Shown: one piece after another, positions 29,602-41,200 of the stretch
Layout of the letters: every line of letters starts with the position of its first letter
Numbering within the stretch: position 1 is the first letter of the stretch
Assembly (NCBI RefSeq): GCF_041504345.1
Contig: NZ_CP167894.1
Span: 1,488,001 to 1,552,000 of the forward strand
Length of the DNA: 64,000 bases
DNA from: Vibrio sp. BS-M-Sm-2
GTDB lineage: Bacteria; Pseudomonadota; Gammaproteobacteria; Enterobacterales; Vibrionaceae
Reading direction: 5' to 3'
Program-made: the position numbers and the translations under genes
Notes under the pieces: model-generated
Database searches by the model: none
Told to the model about the DNA's origin: nothing
The model's input: the letters and a program-made list of their open reading frames with translations, nothing else

Positions 29602-32600
29602 CTATTCAGCCAATTTTCGGAGTTTCTCTGGAAGCTGGAATTCACCAGAGCTACGAGAAAGCTCACTCACCGTTGGTGAATCCAGAGGGCCTTTCACCGA
29701 ATAGTTAACCTGAGTAAAGACCTCAACAACCGGTGAAATAACCGTGGTTACCGCCAATACGTACAGCGCCGTTTGAGGAGTTACCGCAAAGGCCGTTAAT
29801 ACTGGAATACCTGAGGTAATATCTGGGGTAAAGTTCACCTCAGCATCAACCTGTCGTGTGTTGAGGTTAGCGATACCTTTGATCTTCATTTCACCAGCCA
29901 CCGCATCCATATTGAGGTCGTTAGTCAGGAAGATACCATTTTGAATCTCACCCGTTCCTGTGATGCTGTTGAATGCCATGCCTTTATCAAACACATCTGA
30001 GAAATCGAGCTGCATCTTACGGATGATCGAATCTAGGCTAAACAGACCAAGCAAGCGAGCCGCACCGCTCACATCCGAGATAATACCTTTACCAAACTTG
30101 GTTTTAACGTTGCCATCAAGGGTGTCCATTTTGATCCCCCAAGGCGAACCATCCCATTTCAGTTGACCTTCTAGCGCGAATGGCGCTTTTTGAATCCCAG
30201 AAGTAATGCCGAAGCGCTCCATTAACTCACTGTTGTTTTCACCCTCAACGTCAACGGCTAGCGATGAATGACTCTTGTCACCTTGCAATTCCCACCAGCC
30301 GCTAACATCTGCTTTGTTACCACCGCTTCGAACCTGAATCTTGTTCCACTCAATACGATCTGCGTTCCTAGTCATTTCAACATCGACCTTGCCAACCTTA
30401 TAGCCTTGCAGCCAAAAATCGTTCAGGGTCAGCTTCAGGTTCGGCATCACATCGTGGATCTTCCTATCTAGCTCAGAGATCAATGGCGCTTCTTGTGCTT
30501 TACGTTGCAGCAGTTGTTCTTGATTTTTCTTGTCGCTCCATTCAGGAACGAACAGATGTAGACGATCCAGTGAAACGGTCAAATCGTAAGGTGGCAGGTA
30601 ATTAATATCCCCTTCGAGCTCTTGGCTAGAGACTTCCATTTGCCACGCTTGCTTGTTCTTGCGGGCGCTAAAATCGACATCATTCCAAGATATCCCCCCC
30701 AAGATCAGCTCTTTACTCTCAAAGGTAATACGGCTTGGTGCTGGAATGGTTGGCGTGTTCATTTGGCTAAGCACAGCATTAGATGGCTGCACTGGTTCCA
30801 TTACAACCGATAACCAATCATCAGCATTGAATTTGTCAGTACGGATCAACGCATGATGACCAACAACAGGACTAATTTTGTAGCCACCACGGCCCAGAAC
30901 TAAATTAGTCGCCGTTAACTCAGGAACGTCACCTGTAATATCAATCTCAGCTTGGTACTTAGTGTTCGGCAATTGCAGACGCGCGGTAATCGCTTCTTGA
31001 TTGCCCGATGCTTGTAGCCTTGCCGCCCCACTTTCTAGTGATTTTTTCGCCAGTGGATACGGGTAATCGCTCGCCAGATATTTAAGATCAGACTGTAAAT
31101 CAAGTTGGTAAGTAAATCCGATATCATTAAGTTGGATATCAATCTGGCTCTGCCATTGCGCATGGCCTGACAAGCGACTTAACCACTGCTCACCAATGTA
31201 AGGTTCTAGAGGCTTAACATCCCAATCACCTAACACATCGATATCAACAGCATAGCCAGGGCCATCATTCTGACCTTTAAAGTCGAGTGATATACCTTGC
31301 TTAAGTAAATCAGCGGCGAGGCCATTTGCCGTCACTACATCATTATCAAACTCGATACGGCCCGTGGTGTTCTCAAGCACCATTGGCGGCGCTTCAATCT
31401 CAACATGGTTGCCACTAAGGTCAGCATAACCCCATGCTCTTGCTTCTTTTTCAGAATCAAACGGGATATTGAGCTGGAACTCGGAAGAGACATCACCACT
31501 CACTTGAAGTGCGGTTAACGCTGCGCCCACTGAGTCAACCAGTGGCGAAGCCGTCATATAATCACGCACCGCATTGCCAGACGCCGTTGCCTTCGCTTCA
31601 ATCTCAATATGGCCGCCTTCCCCTAGATAAGGAATACGTCCAGTGATCCGGTCGGCTGTCACATCCATCAGCCGTGCTGAGCGAGAATCTAGATGCATTG
31701 CATCATTTTCAAATAACAGATCAAGCTGAAGGTCAGTAATCAGTGGCCACGCGGTGTCGAAACTGAATTTAGCGTCTTCTAATCCGACCCAAACTTGGAA
31801 AATACCATCATGGTTGGTGTATGGATATTGAGATAAATCACCATGCCACAACAGTTTTACGGTATCCGCTTTACCCGCTTGAATCGCAGTAGAAAGGTAG
31901 TCTGTCAGATCTTGCCCAAGAGCCAGCGTAGGTAAATAACGCCATGTTTCACCGACATTGTAAGCGTCCGCTTCACCGTAGAAAGATAAGAATGGGCTCG
32001 CATCCTTTGGGAAGTCCAAACGGAATGCGCCTAGTACTTGTAAATCTGGCGTTGCTGCCGTGATTTTATCCGACCACAGTTTCCAGCCACTCTCATCTTG
32101 TTGCCAAACAATATCAACCTGACCCTGTTTGATATTCAGAGGCGCTTGAAAAACATCGCCATAAGGAAACACATCGTCAATAACGTGAAGGCTGGCTTTC
32201 GCTTCCGAAGCAGAACCAAACACACTACCTGATACTTGACTAAAGCCGGGGACTAACTCCCACTGCTCAATCGCCAGCTCAGAAAAACTGGCAGAGTAAC
32301 GCAGGCTCTCAATGTCTGCCCCCATAGATACGCGAATATCAGAGACAGAACCACCCGGCGCCAATACGTTGATCATTTTGGTTGATTGTTCAGAGTCAGG
32401 CAGCAGCTTAATCAACGGCGTAATTGTCTCAATGTTTAATTCAGAGACATTGAGCTCCCAGGGACCTTGGTTCCACTTGAACGCAATGTCGAGTTCAGGC
32501 CAAGGTGTGTCGTCTGTTCTAAGGTTTAGTGAGTGGCCATTTACTTGCCAACCATCATCAATAGGAGACAACTTAAAGATACCTGACTCAAGCATCAGGT

Positions 32601-33474
32601 CATGCTTGCCATCTTCGTTCCAAGTCAATTCTGAAGGCAGAACTTCAACATAAGCGCTCACAGGTTTGCTATTACGCAGTGTTAGCCAGCTATTCAAGCT
32701 CACAGTGCCCGTCTCAATACCGGATTCCGCCTGCATATAACGAGTTAACCAAGGCTTTACTGAAATCCTGTTCGCACTGACATAAAACTCGCCCGTCATA
32801 TCCGTTAGCGAGCCGCCATCAACAAAGTTAGCGCTCACTGACAAAGAGTTTAGATTGGCATCTTTGATACTTACCACGCCTTCCGCAAGATGATGCTTAC
32901 CAGAGTTTTGCCATTTCAGAGTTTCGATATCAAGCTGACGTTCTTCATCAGAGATAGTGCGATACAAAAGAGAGGAATCTTTAGCGGTCACATCCACCAA
33001 AGTTTTCAGCAGTAAATTATCGAGCTCTTGTATCACTCGCTTGGAAGAACCGGGATCTTTAGGTTCGTCTTTGCCATTTTGTCCGGCAAACAGATCAATA
33101 GAGCGGATATCAAGATACATTTGATTCATGACCAAATCGGCCACAACCGGACGCATCTGTACGACCGATTGAATCAAGTCAAACTCGACTTCAACACGCT
33201 CGACAGAAAAGGTCACATCTTCTGCATTAGGAAGGCTGGCTTTAACGCCTTGCAGAGCAATAGAGGGGTGAGTGTTACGCCAAAAACCGCCCACGTCTTG
33301 AATCGAAAAATCAAAACCGGAATGTTGGTTTACCCAAAGCTCAATTTCAGATTGATACTTATTTAAATTGGGTAAGGCTACACGCAGTGTAGTTACGGCA
33401 ATGGCTAGCGTTACTAAGAAAGTAACCACTAACCATAAACATGCACGTAGAATCAGAGTAACGCTTGAGCTCAC
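29602..33474 (-). CDS. yhdP: AsmA-like protein YhdP (TIGR02099)
   Basis: YhdP is a very large inner-membrane-anchored periplasmic protein. In E. coli it works with TamB and YdbH in moving phospholipids to the outer membrane. The 1290-residue product has one N-terminal membrane segment (about 8-30), then a long series of beta-strands of the repeating-beta-groove type. An AsmA-like C-terminal part follows, with GLFSLDSIIRKMQLDFSDVF and ITSGIPVLTAFAVTPQ. The protein lies 10 bp downstream of the rng stop codon, in the mre-tldD operon. Confidence 0.94.
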   Translation of the reverse strand: MSSSVTLILRACLWLVVTFLVTLAIAVTTLRVALPNLNKYQSEIELWVNQHSGFDFSIQDVGGFWRNTHPSIALQGVKASLPNAEDVTFSVERVEVEFDLIQSVVQMRPVVADLVMNQMYLDIRSIDLFAGQNGKDEPKDPGSSKRVIQELDNLLLKTLVDVTAKDSSLLYRTISDEERQLDIETLKWQNSGKHHLAEGVVSIKDANLNSLSVSANFVDGGSLTDMTGEFYVSANRISVKPWLTRYMQAESGIETGTVSLNSWLTLRNSKPVSAYVEVLPSELTWNEDGKHDLMLESGIFKLSPIDDGWQVNGHSLNLRTDDTPWPELDIAFKWNQGPWELNVSELNIETITPLIKLLPDSEQSTKMINVLAPGGSVSDIRVSMGADIESLRYSASFSELAIEQWELVPGFSQVSGSVFGSASEAKASLHVIDDVFPYGDVFQAPLNIKQGQVDIVWQQDESGWKLWSDKITAATPDLQVLGAFRLDFPKDASPFLSFYGEADAYNVGETWRYLPTLALGQDLTDYLSTAIQAGKADTVKLLWHGDLSQYPYTNHDGIFQVWVGLEDAKFSFDTAWPLITDLQLDLLFENDAMHLDSRSARLMDVTADRITGRIPYLGEGGHIEIEAKATASGNAVRDYMTASPLVDSVGAALTALQVSGDVSSEFQLNIPFDSEKEARAWGYADLSGNHVEIEAPPMVLENTTGRIEFDNDVVTANGLAADLLKQGISLDFKGQNDGPGYAVDIDVLGDWDVKPLEPYIGEQWLSRLSGHAQWQSQIDIQLNDIGFTYQLDLQSDLKYLASDYPYPLAKKSLESGAARLQASGNQEAITARLQLPNTKYQAEIDITGDVPELTATNLVLGRGGYKISPVVGHHALIRTDKFNADDWLSVVMEPVQPSNAVLSQMNTPTIPAPSRITFESKELILGGISWNDVDFSARKNKQAWQMEVSSQELEGDINYLPPYDLTVSLDRLHLFVPEWSDKKNQEQLLQRKAQEAPLISELDRKIHDVMPNLKLTLNDFWLQGYKVGKVDVEMTRNADRIEWNKIQVRSGGNKADVSGWWELQGDKSHSSLAVDVEGENNSELMERFGITSGIQKAPFALEGQLKWDGSPWGIKMDTLDGNVKTKFGKGIISDVSGAARLLGLFSLDSIIRKMQLDFSDVFDKGMAFNSITGTGEIQNGIFLTNDLNMDAVAGEMKIKGIANLNTRQVDAEVNFTPDITSGIPVLTAFAVTPQTALYVLAVTTVISPVVEVFTQVNYSVKGPLDSPTVSELSRSSGEFQLPEKLRKLAE

Positions 33475-33484
33475 AAAATTTCCA

Positions 33485-34953
33485 TTACATCATAACAACA
33501 TCAAACTGCTCTTGTATGTACAGAGGCTCAGCCTGGATTTTAACTTGCTTACCAATAAACACTTCAAGCTCAGCAAGCGCATGAGATTCATCGCCCTCTA
33601 ACGCCTCAGCCACGGCAGCTGCCGCATAGACCACAAATTTATCGGCGTCGTACGCACGATTCACTCGCGTGATCTCCCGAAGAATTTCATAACAAACGGT
33701 TTCAACTGTCTTCACACTGCCGCGACCTTCACAAGCAGGACAGCTAGAACACAGGATATGCTCGATACTTTCACGAGTACGTTTACGAGTCATCTCAACC
33801 AAACCAAGCTGCGTGAAGCCATTAATATTGGTTTTTACACGGTCTTTGTCGAGCGCAGCCTCTAAAGAAGTTAGTACTCGCTTACGATGTTCCTCAGACA
33901 ACATGTCAATAAAGTCGATAATGATAATGCCACCTAAGTTACGCAAACGCAGCTGGCGAGCAATCGCCTGAGTTGCTTCTACGTTGGTGTTGAAAATCGT
34001 CTCTTCTAAATTACGGCGACCAACAAACGCGCCAGTGTTGATATCAACCGTGGTCATCGCTTCAGTTTGGTCGATAATCAGATACCCACCAGACTTTAAT
34101 TCAACTTTACGATCCAATGAACGCTGAATTTCGTTCTCGGTATCGTACATATCAAAGATAGGCTTATCACCTTCATACAGCTCAAGCTTGTCTGTCAGCT
34201 CTGGCACGTATTCAGAGGTAAACTCTTTTAGGTTTTCATATTCTAGGCGAGAATCGACCTGAATCTTGCTCAGCTCAGTACCGACAAAATCACGCAAGAT
34301 ACGTTGGCTTAAGCAAAGCTCACCATACAAGCGAGTACGCGCTTTGTGCTTACCACGACGCTCTAATACTTTTAGCCACAGTCGCTTTAAGAAGGCGGCA
34401 TCTTGTGCCAACTCATTTGAGTCTGCACCTTCTGCTGCGGTACGGATGATGAAGCCACCGTGTTCGTCACAGTAACGAGACACAACTTTTTTAAGACGGT
34501 TGCGTTCAGACTCGCTGTCGATACGTTGAGATACACCAACATGACTTGCGCCCGGCATAAATACCAGATAACGAGACGGTAGAGTGATATCAGTCGTTAA
34601 GCGGGCACCTTTAGTACCAAGAGGGTCTTTGACCACTTGCACCACAATGTCTTGCCCTTGGCGAACAAGTTCTGAAATGTCACGAACTTGAAACTGCTTC
34701 TTTTCATTTTCAGCAACACATTCAGTGTGTGGAACAATATCAGAGGCGTGTAAAAAAGCTGCTTTCTCAAGGCCTATATCCACAAAAGCCGCCTGCATTC
34801 CCGGAAGAACACGGCTTACACGTCCTTTATAGATATTTCCTACGATACCGCGTCGAGCATCTCGTTCGACATGGATCTCTTGAAGAGCCCCCCCTCAATC
34901 ATGGCCACACGAGTTTCACTCGGGGTCACGTTCAGCAACAATTCAGCACTCAT
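33485..34953 (-). pseudogene. rng: Ribonuclease G (rng), frameshifted near its 5' end
   Basis: RNase G processes the 5' end of 16S rRNA and some mRNAs. The frame beginning at ATG 34953 reads MSAELLLNVTPSETRVAMIEGG, the normal N terminus. It then loses frame in a C7 run (34888-34894, a G-run on the coding strand). After it, the other frame resumes the family sequence (LQEIHVERDARRGIVGNIYKG), and continues to the stop. Adding one base would give 489 codons, the E. coli length. The rest is intact, including the S1-like start VDIGLEKAAFLHASD and the catalytic DIITLPSRY-like and zinc-link CPACEGRG regions. The downstream frame alone, from 34798, would lack about 50 residues. Either a sequencing error or a real mutation or slippage site. 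Confidence 0.82.
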
Positions 34954-34973
34954 GGTGCACCTCAGATTAGTAA

Positions 34974-35597
34974 TTATAAGAATTCTTGCAGTAGCTGATC
35001 CGTTTCAAATAAAGGTAAGCCGACAACGGCATAATAACTACCTTCGATTCGGGTAACGAAGCGTCCGCCCAAACCTTGGATCCCATAGCTACCGGCTTTA
35101 TCGCATGGTTCCCCTGTTTGCCAGTATTGTTCTATTTCTTTTTCACTGAGGGGTTTAAACCATACGTCGGTAATAATGATTTCTGTTCTTTGTTTTTCTT
35201 CTGAAACCACAGAAACCGCCGTCATCACTTGGTGACGTTCATTCGCTAACTGAGTAAGCATACGCTTAGAGTCAGCAAAATCGGTGGGCTTCTCAAGCAC
35301 TTGCCCTTGGCTAACGACGACTGTGTCAGAACCAAGAACGACTATATCAGAGCCATTATCTACAGTATCAGAACTAGGAACGACATGCTGCCTTTCAGAA
35401 GGGTTATCTTTTAATAAAGACAATGCCGCTAAGGCTTTATCTAAAGATAGTCGCTTAACATATTCTTCGGCGGTTTCTTGAGCGTGTTTACACTCTTCAA
35501 CATCGGTTACAAGGACAGAGAACTCATAACCGAGTTGCGATAGTAATTCTTTACGGCGTGGTGAACCGGATGCCAAAACTAAATGTTTCTTTTCCAT
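34974..35597 (-). CDS. maf: Maf-family nucleoside triphosphate pyrophosphatase (YhdE-like)
   Basis: Maf proteins hydrolyse nucleoside triphosphates; the YhdE type acts on dTTP and UTP and prevents incorporation of modified bases. The start is taken as ATG 35597 (MEKKHLVLASGSPRRKELL); a GTG two codons upstream (35603) is possible. The 207-residue protein has SGSPRRKELL at the N terminus and the catalytic loop VLGSDTVVV. An odd insert before that loop repeats a GSDTV-like unit (SSDTV, GSDIV, GSDTV), making it about ten residues longer than usual. It is coupled to mreD, whose stop lies 8-10 bases upstream. Confidence 0.92.
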   Translation of the reverse strand: MEKKHLVLASGSPRRKELLSQLGYEFSVLVTDVEECKHAQETAEEYVKRLSLDKALAALSLLKDNPSERQHVVPSSDTVDNGSDIVVLGSDTVVVSQGQVLEKPTDFADSKRMLTQLANERHQVMTAVSVVSEEKQRTEIIITDVWFKPLSEKEIEQYWQTGEPCDKAGSYGIQGLGGRFVTRIEGSYYAVVGLPLFETDQLLQEFL

Positions 35598-35604
35598 CGT
35601 CACG

Positions 35605-36093
35605 CTACCTCACATGCCAATGACGACGCACGCGTCTCATTAATAAAAACATCCAAGGCCAAAGTATACAGTTTATCAATGCGCTCCATAGCGATAATGG
35701 GTTGAAAACGACATCTTGGATCAAATATTCGCCGAAGAAGATCAATACCTCAAACAACACCGTTAACGCAGCAATGATCATCGCTTGCTGCCATAGCGCC
35801 ATGTTACGAATAACGAGGAAGTTCATCGCAATAATGTACATCACTATCGCCATCATCATACCTCGAATGCCTAGAGTAGAACCGATCAAAAGGTCCCACA
35901 ATAAGCCTAGAATCAAAGCACTACCTACGTTAACACGATGCGGCAGAGCCAAAACCCAGTAACACGTAACCAGCAGCAACCAAGATGGTCTAAATAGATC
36001 TAAGCTACCAGGCCAAGGGATCGTTTGCAGAATAAGTGCTACTAAAAATGAGCAGCCAATTACGACCTTGCTTCTCAAAACACTATTGGCCAT
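35605..36093 (-). CDS. mreD: Rod shape-determining protein MreD
   Basis: MreD is an integral-membrane part of the elongasome that links MreB and MreC to peptidoglycan synthesis. The start is the ATG at 36093 (MANSVLRSKVV), preceded by GAGGG at a good distance; a GTG at 36099 is also in frame. The 162-residue protein has five to six hydrophobic segments, with the family motif GLLWDLLIGSTLG and a basic C terminus (RRVRRHWHVR). It overlaps the mreC stop codon, indicating translational coupling. Confidence 0.94.
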   Translation of the reverse strand: MANSVLRSKVVIGCSFLVALILQTIPWPGSLDLFRPSWLLLVTCYWVLALPHRVNVGSALILGLLWDLLIGSTLGIRGMMMAIVMYIIAMNFLVIRNMALWQQAMIIAALTVLFEVLIFFGEYLIQDVVFNPLSLWSALINCILWPWMFLLMRRVRRHWHVR

Positions 36094-36970
36094 CTTCACC
36101 CTCTAACAATGCTTGTTCTATGCTGGATTGATCCGCTTGCATCTGTTTATTTTCATCAGGCCATACAAGCAACAAGTATCTGAGCTTATCGAACTCAACC
36201 ACAGGCTCTGCTTTGATAACGGCGAACTCTCGTTTTGGATCGTAATCAACGGCAGTAACATAGGCGACTGGATAACCTTCTGGATAGACTCCACCAAGAC
36301 CCGATGTCACCAACAGATCTTCTTCCTGTATATCGGTACTGGTTGGAATGTGCTCTAGCTGGATTTCATCAATCATGCCATTGCCAGAAGCAATCACACG
36401 GATGTCATTACGGATAACCTGGACGGGAATCGCATTGTTTGCATCCGTTAGCAGCAAGACTCGGCTATTATGAGCAGCAACAAAAGTCACTTGGCCAACA
36501 ATGCCTTTCTCGTTGATCACCGGCTGACCTTCATACACTCCATCAATCTGACCTTTGTCGATCACGACTTGATGACGATATGGTGAAGTATCTACCGCCA
36601 TAACTTCTGTAACGACTTTCTTCTCATCACGGATAAACGGAGATCCTAACAGCTTACGAAGGCGCTTGTTTTCCTCTTGATATTGCTCAAGCAGAATCAG
36701 CTCGCTCTTAAGACGCAAGACTTCTCGTTTAATATTATGGTTGGATTCAATTAACCCTTTGCGAGTGCTAAAACGGTCGTATACACCGTCAAACATAGTG
36801 CGAGGCAAGTTGGCTGCATATTGAATAGGCGCAACCATGCTGTTTAATAGATAGCGAACATTTGAGAAAGCATCTAAACGACTATCAGCCAGCATAAGGC
36901 TGGCTGATAAAATTACAGCAAAAAACAGGCGCAATTGTAGAGAGGGACCTCTACCAAAAATTGGCTTCAT
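36083..36970 (-). CDS. mreC: Cell shape-determining protein MreC
   Basis: MreC is a bitopic membrane protein whose periplasmic part scaffolds penicillin-binding proteins of the rod complex. The 295-residue product has a short cytoplasmic start, one membrane helix (about 12-28), a coiled-coil (about 60-100; LRLKSELILLEQYQEENKRL) and two beta-barrel domains (about 110-270). It contains VVIDKGQIDGVYEGQPV and a GLGGVYPEGYPV motif, typical of the family. It lies 95 bp after mreB and overlaps mreD. Confidence 0.96.
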   Translation of the reverse strand: MKPIFGRGPSLQLRLFFAVILSASLMLADSRLDAFSNVRYLLNSMVAPIQYAANLPRTMFDGVYDRFSTRKGLIESNHNIKREVLRLKSELILLEQYQEENKRLRKLLGSPFIRDEKKVVTEVMAVDTSPYRHQVVIDKGQIDGVYEGQPVINEKGIVGQVTFVAAHNSRVLLLTDANNAIPVQVIRNDIRVIASGNGMIDEIQLEHIPTSTDIQEEDLLVTSGLGGVYPEGYPVAYVTAVDYDPKREFAVIKAEPVVEFDKLRYLLLVWPDENKQMQADQSSIEQALLEGEDGQ

Positions 36971-37016
36971 TCTATATTTGGTCCTAGAGCTACATTTGAT
37001 CCTATAGACAAGGTCC

Positions 37017-37054
37017 TAGGCTCTTTACATAAAACTAGGTAAGAAAAGAGCCTA
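37017..37054. other. Inverted repeat between mreB and mreC
   Basis: TAGGCTCTTT (37017-37026) and AAAGAGCCTA (37045-37054) are perfect 10-bp inverted repeats with an 18-nt loop in the mreB-mreC gap. No U-run follows on the minus strand. It may limit read-through from abundant mreB to mreCD, by inference. Confidence 0.45.
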
Positions 37055-37064
37055 ACACTAGATA

Positions 37065-38117
<1,053 letters not shown>

Positions 38118-38161
38118 TCATCCTGCAAGAATTAGAAGACAAAAATTGCACTAAATGTACC

Positions 38162-38188
38162 AATGCCTTGCTGTTACGGCAAGGCATT
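38162..38188. other. Perfect inverted repeat between mshQ and mreB
   Basis: AATGCCTTGC (38162-38171) and GCAAGGCATT (38179-38188) form a 10-bp stem with a 7-nt loop. There is no T-run directly after it on the minus strand, so it is either a weak mshQ terminator or an element of the mreB leader. Confidence 0.45.
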
Positions 38189-38258
38189 GAAGTACAAACA
38201 TGGACTGAAACCCGCAATTTCTTACAGATTCCTAACTTAAGGGGCAAAAATTATATTA

Positions 38259-41200
38259 TTACTGACCTGTTAAGCCACTTTCACCTCGGTAGATCACACG
38301 ATCGTTACCACGATAGATACCAAATGTGACGACCGTGGAGGGATCTTCGTCCCCCAAGTGTCGCCAGTTGTAACGCAGCCATGGCTGGTCTTGATCGCTA
38401 CCAGAACATAATATGTCATTTTCGCCAGTCTTCTTGCTTGGCTCCGAGTCATCCATTCTTAGCCACAAACGAACCTGTTCTCGTGGTGCATCCGTACCAG
38501 TCGGCGTATTTTGATCCGCAGTTACTTCTTCTTCACCATCATTTACATCTCCACTGCCACTAAGTGAAGCTAATGTGGTTTTCACATCATTACTGGTCCA
38601 AATGACTTGCTTACAAACATTTGAACCATTGAAAGTACTGCGATCATCATCCTCGTTCACAACAAACTCACTGCCATCCCAAAACTCAGCTCGAAGTGGA
38701 ATCGTTAGAGTAGTACCTGAGTTGCCACCAATATCATCGAGTACCATTCGGCCATAGCGGGCCGGAGGTTGGACTGGGAATGCTGCCGAATCGGTCACAG
38801 GGTCAGAGTCCGTAAATGACACAGGATCTACTCCTGTCACTGTTAAACCAAAATTAGTGGCTATTGAGCTAGCATCACTGGTATTGAAAGGGCCATCTCT
38901 GCGGCTAACATCATCTGAATCCGTAACTCGTTGCAGCTCAGCTGCATTGTCATTCAGTAACCAATGTTTACGATCAGCAGGCCAAGATCCGGCATCCGTA
39001 TCTAGCAAGAAGCCGTTATCTATGTTGCTATCATCTACAACACCAAACTTTGCTTGCAAGTTTTCATTAAAGAAGCGGTAGTTATTGAGCGCATTATCCG
39101 TATCACTTTCACCAGATGCCATTGGATATACTTGGTGAATTGTAGAATCATAAGGTTGACTTAAGTATGCGATATCATTTTGATTGGCGACATTCCATTC
39201 CGGAGTACCTTGAACAAAGAATTTAGGATAAAAGCGACCTATCGATTTACTGCCAGAGAAGCCACCTAAAATTGAGCCGTAGAAACTCCCAGTTTCTGTC
39301 GCAATGAAGTTAAAGCTACCCGCTTCTGAGTATTTCAGACTCTCGAACTTATAACCTTTATTAGCCTGGTCATTCGACGAAATTTGTTTAGTTAGCTGAG
39401 CTACAGGGGTTAAATCACCCAACTCAGCGTCAGGGTAATCCGCAATTAGAGGGGTATCTAAAGTCGTTGTAACTTTTACGCTTGCTGTCGACTTAAAGTA
39501 ATTGTTCGTCAACAAGTTATCGTCAGTACAAACTGCAGATGAATTTGTATGCTTTATTGGGCGAGCATAAACATCGAATGACTCTCCCGCACTACTGAAA
39601 CTGTCTGAGTCTTTATCGTTACTGTTTCCGTCCGAACTCTTATTCGTACAGATTGCAAATTTCCACGGGCGAGAGTAGACAGAGAAACTCCCTTCAACAT
39701 CGTAACTCCCATCTTCGGGGCAGCCAGCAAAACCAGTACAATCAAAACTATTGTCTTTTAAAGTGACGTTGAAAAGCCCTGATTCAGAGATAGTTAAGTC
39801 AGTTGAGGCGCTACCTTTTTTGAACTCTGGTAAGTAAGTCAGCGAGCCATCAGAACCACTCCAAGAACTATCAAGCTTGTGAGTAATGGTAACTTCATCC
39901 CCAGCCTCACCTGTATAGTTTTCAGCAACAACAATTGAATCACCAGAATCACACGCTAAAACTTTAGTTACTGTCGGTGTAGCCTGCCCCGCAATAACGT
40001 CAAGACGATTCGTTGGAATATTGCCATCCACTAAAGAGAATTTAAATGGTACGAACTTGAACTGACTTTCTACCTCTTTGCCAGAATCATCCACTAATGT
40101 CGCCATTAGCTTATAACCTGTATCAAAGTCAATATTGGCAGTATCTTTAGCGACAACTTTTAAAGTTAATTCACCATCATTATTAGAAACATAATTAGGG
40201 TAAGTACCTGAGCCTTGTATGACAGAAACATCAAACTCCTCAGGGCTTGGCGTGATATCTATAGTCACCCCTAGACTTTCTGCCACACCATTATTCGAAG
40301 TGTTAATCGTAAATTGAGGGGAGTCGTCGCCACACATCAAAGCTAGATCCGTTGCAGGGGAAATATCTATATCATAATCATCGACAGGCACAATACAGCT
40401 GGTCTCAGCATGAATTAAAGAGCTTGATGACATATTGACTGATTTAGCAGAAACAGCACCGTACACTCTTGCTGTACCGCTCATGTCAACATTCTGTTCG
40501 CTGTATAACAGACCTACAAACGTGGTTTTATTTGCAGAGCCACTGCTATTTAAACTGACAAAACTGGAACCACTTTGTAATACGTTGACCCTAAAGTGTG
40601 TATCTCCAGCTAGAATGGGCTTATCCCCGCTCCAATTAACAATTGGAACACCGATATAGCTACCGTTGTTTACAGATAAGCTTTTAGTAAAGACGGTCAC
40701 CGTATCGCCACTCTTGACGCGTAATTCCCCCGTGCCATTGATATTAAGTGTGCCAATTTTATATTTACCAGACTCTATTTCGACCATAGCACCAGTACCA
40801 ATTGAGATGCTGTCATATTCGTAGATCTTCACACCACCAACAGTGATAGGTAAGGAAGTGACATTGTGGGTATAAGGGATATCTAACGAGTTGCCTAAAT
40901 TATCTGGTACATCTTCCAATGCTTCTTTATCAATAAGTAAATCATCTAAGCCGAAGCATTGCTGGCCTTCACAAGCGACACCCGTTCTATCATTGGTATT
41001 CGAATTTAAAAAGCCTACATAACGATTCCCGCCATCTCTCAGCGCCCCTACTATTTGGGGAGAACCATTGATTTCCAAACTCCCATTGGAGCCTTTCCAT
41101 GTTTGTACAGGACTTTTATTATTAAAACCTTCACAAATCCCGATGTCATTAGGCCTGTCAAACATGAAGAAACCAACGTCTTCTTTTACGTGACCACGCT

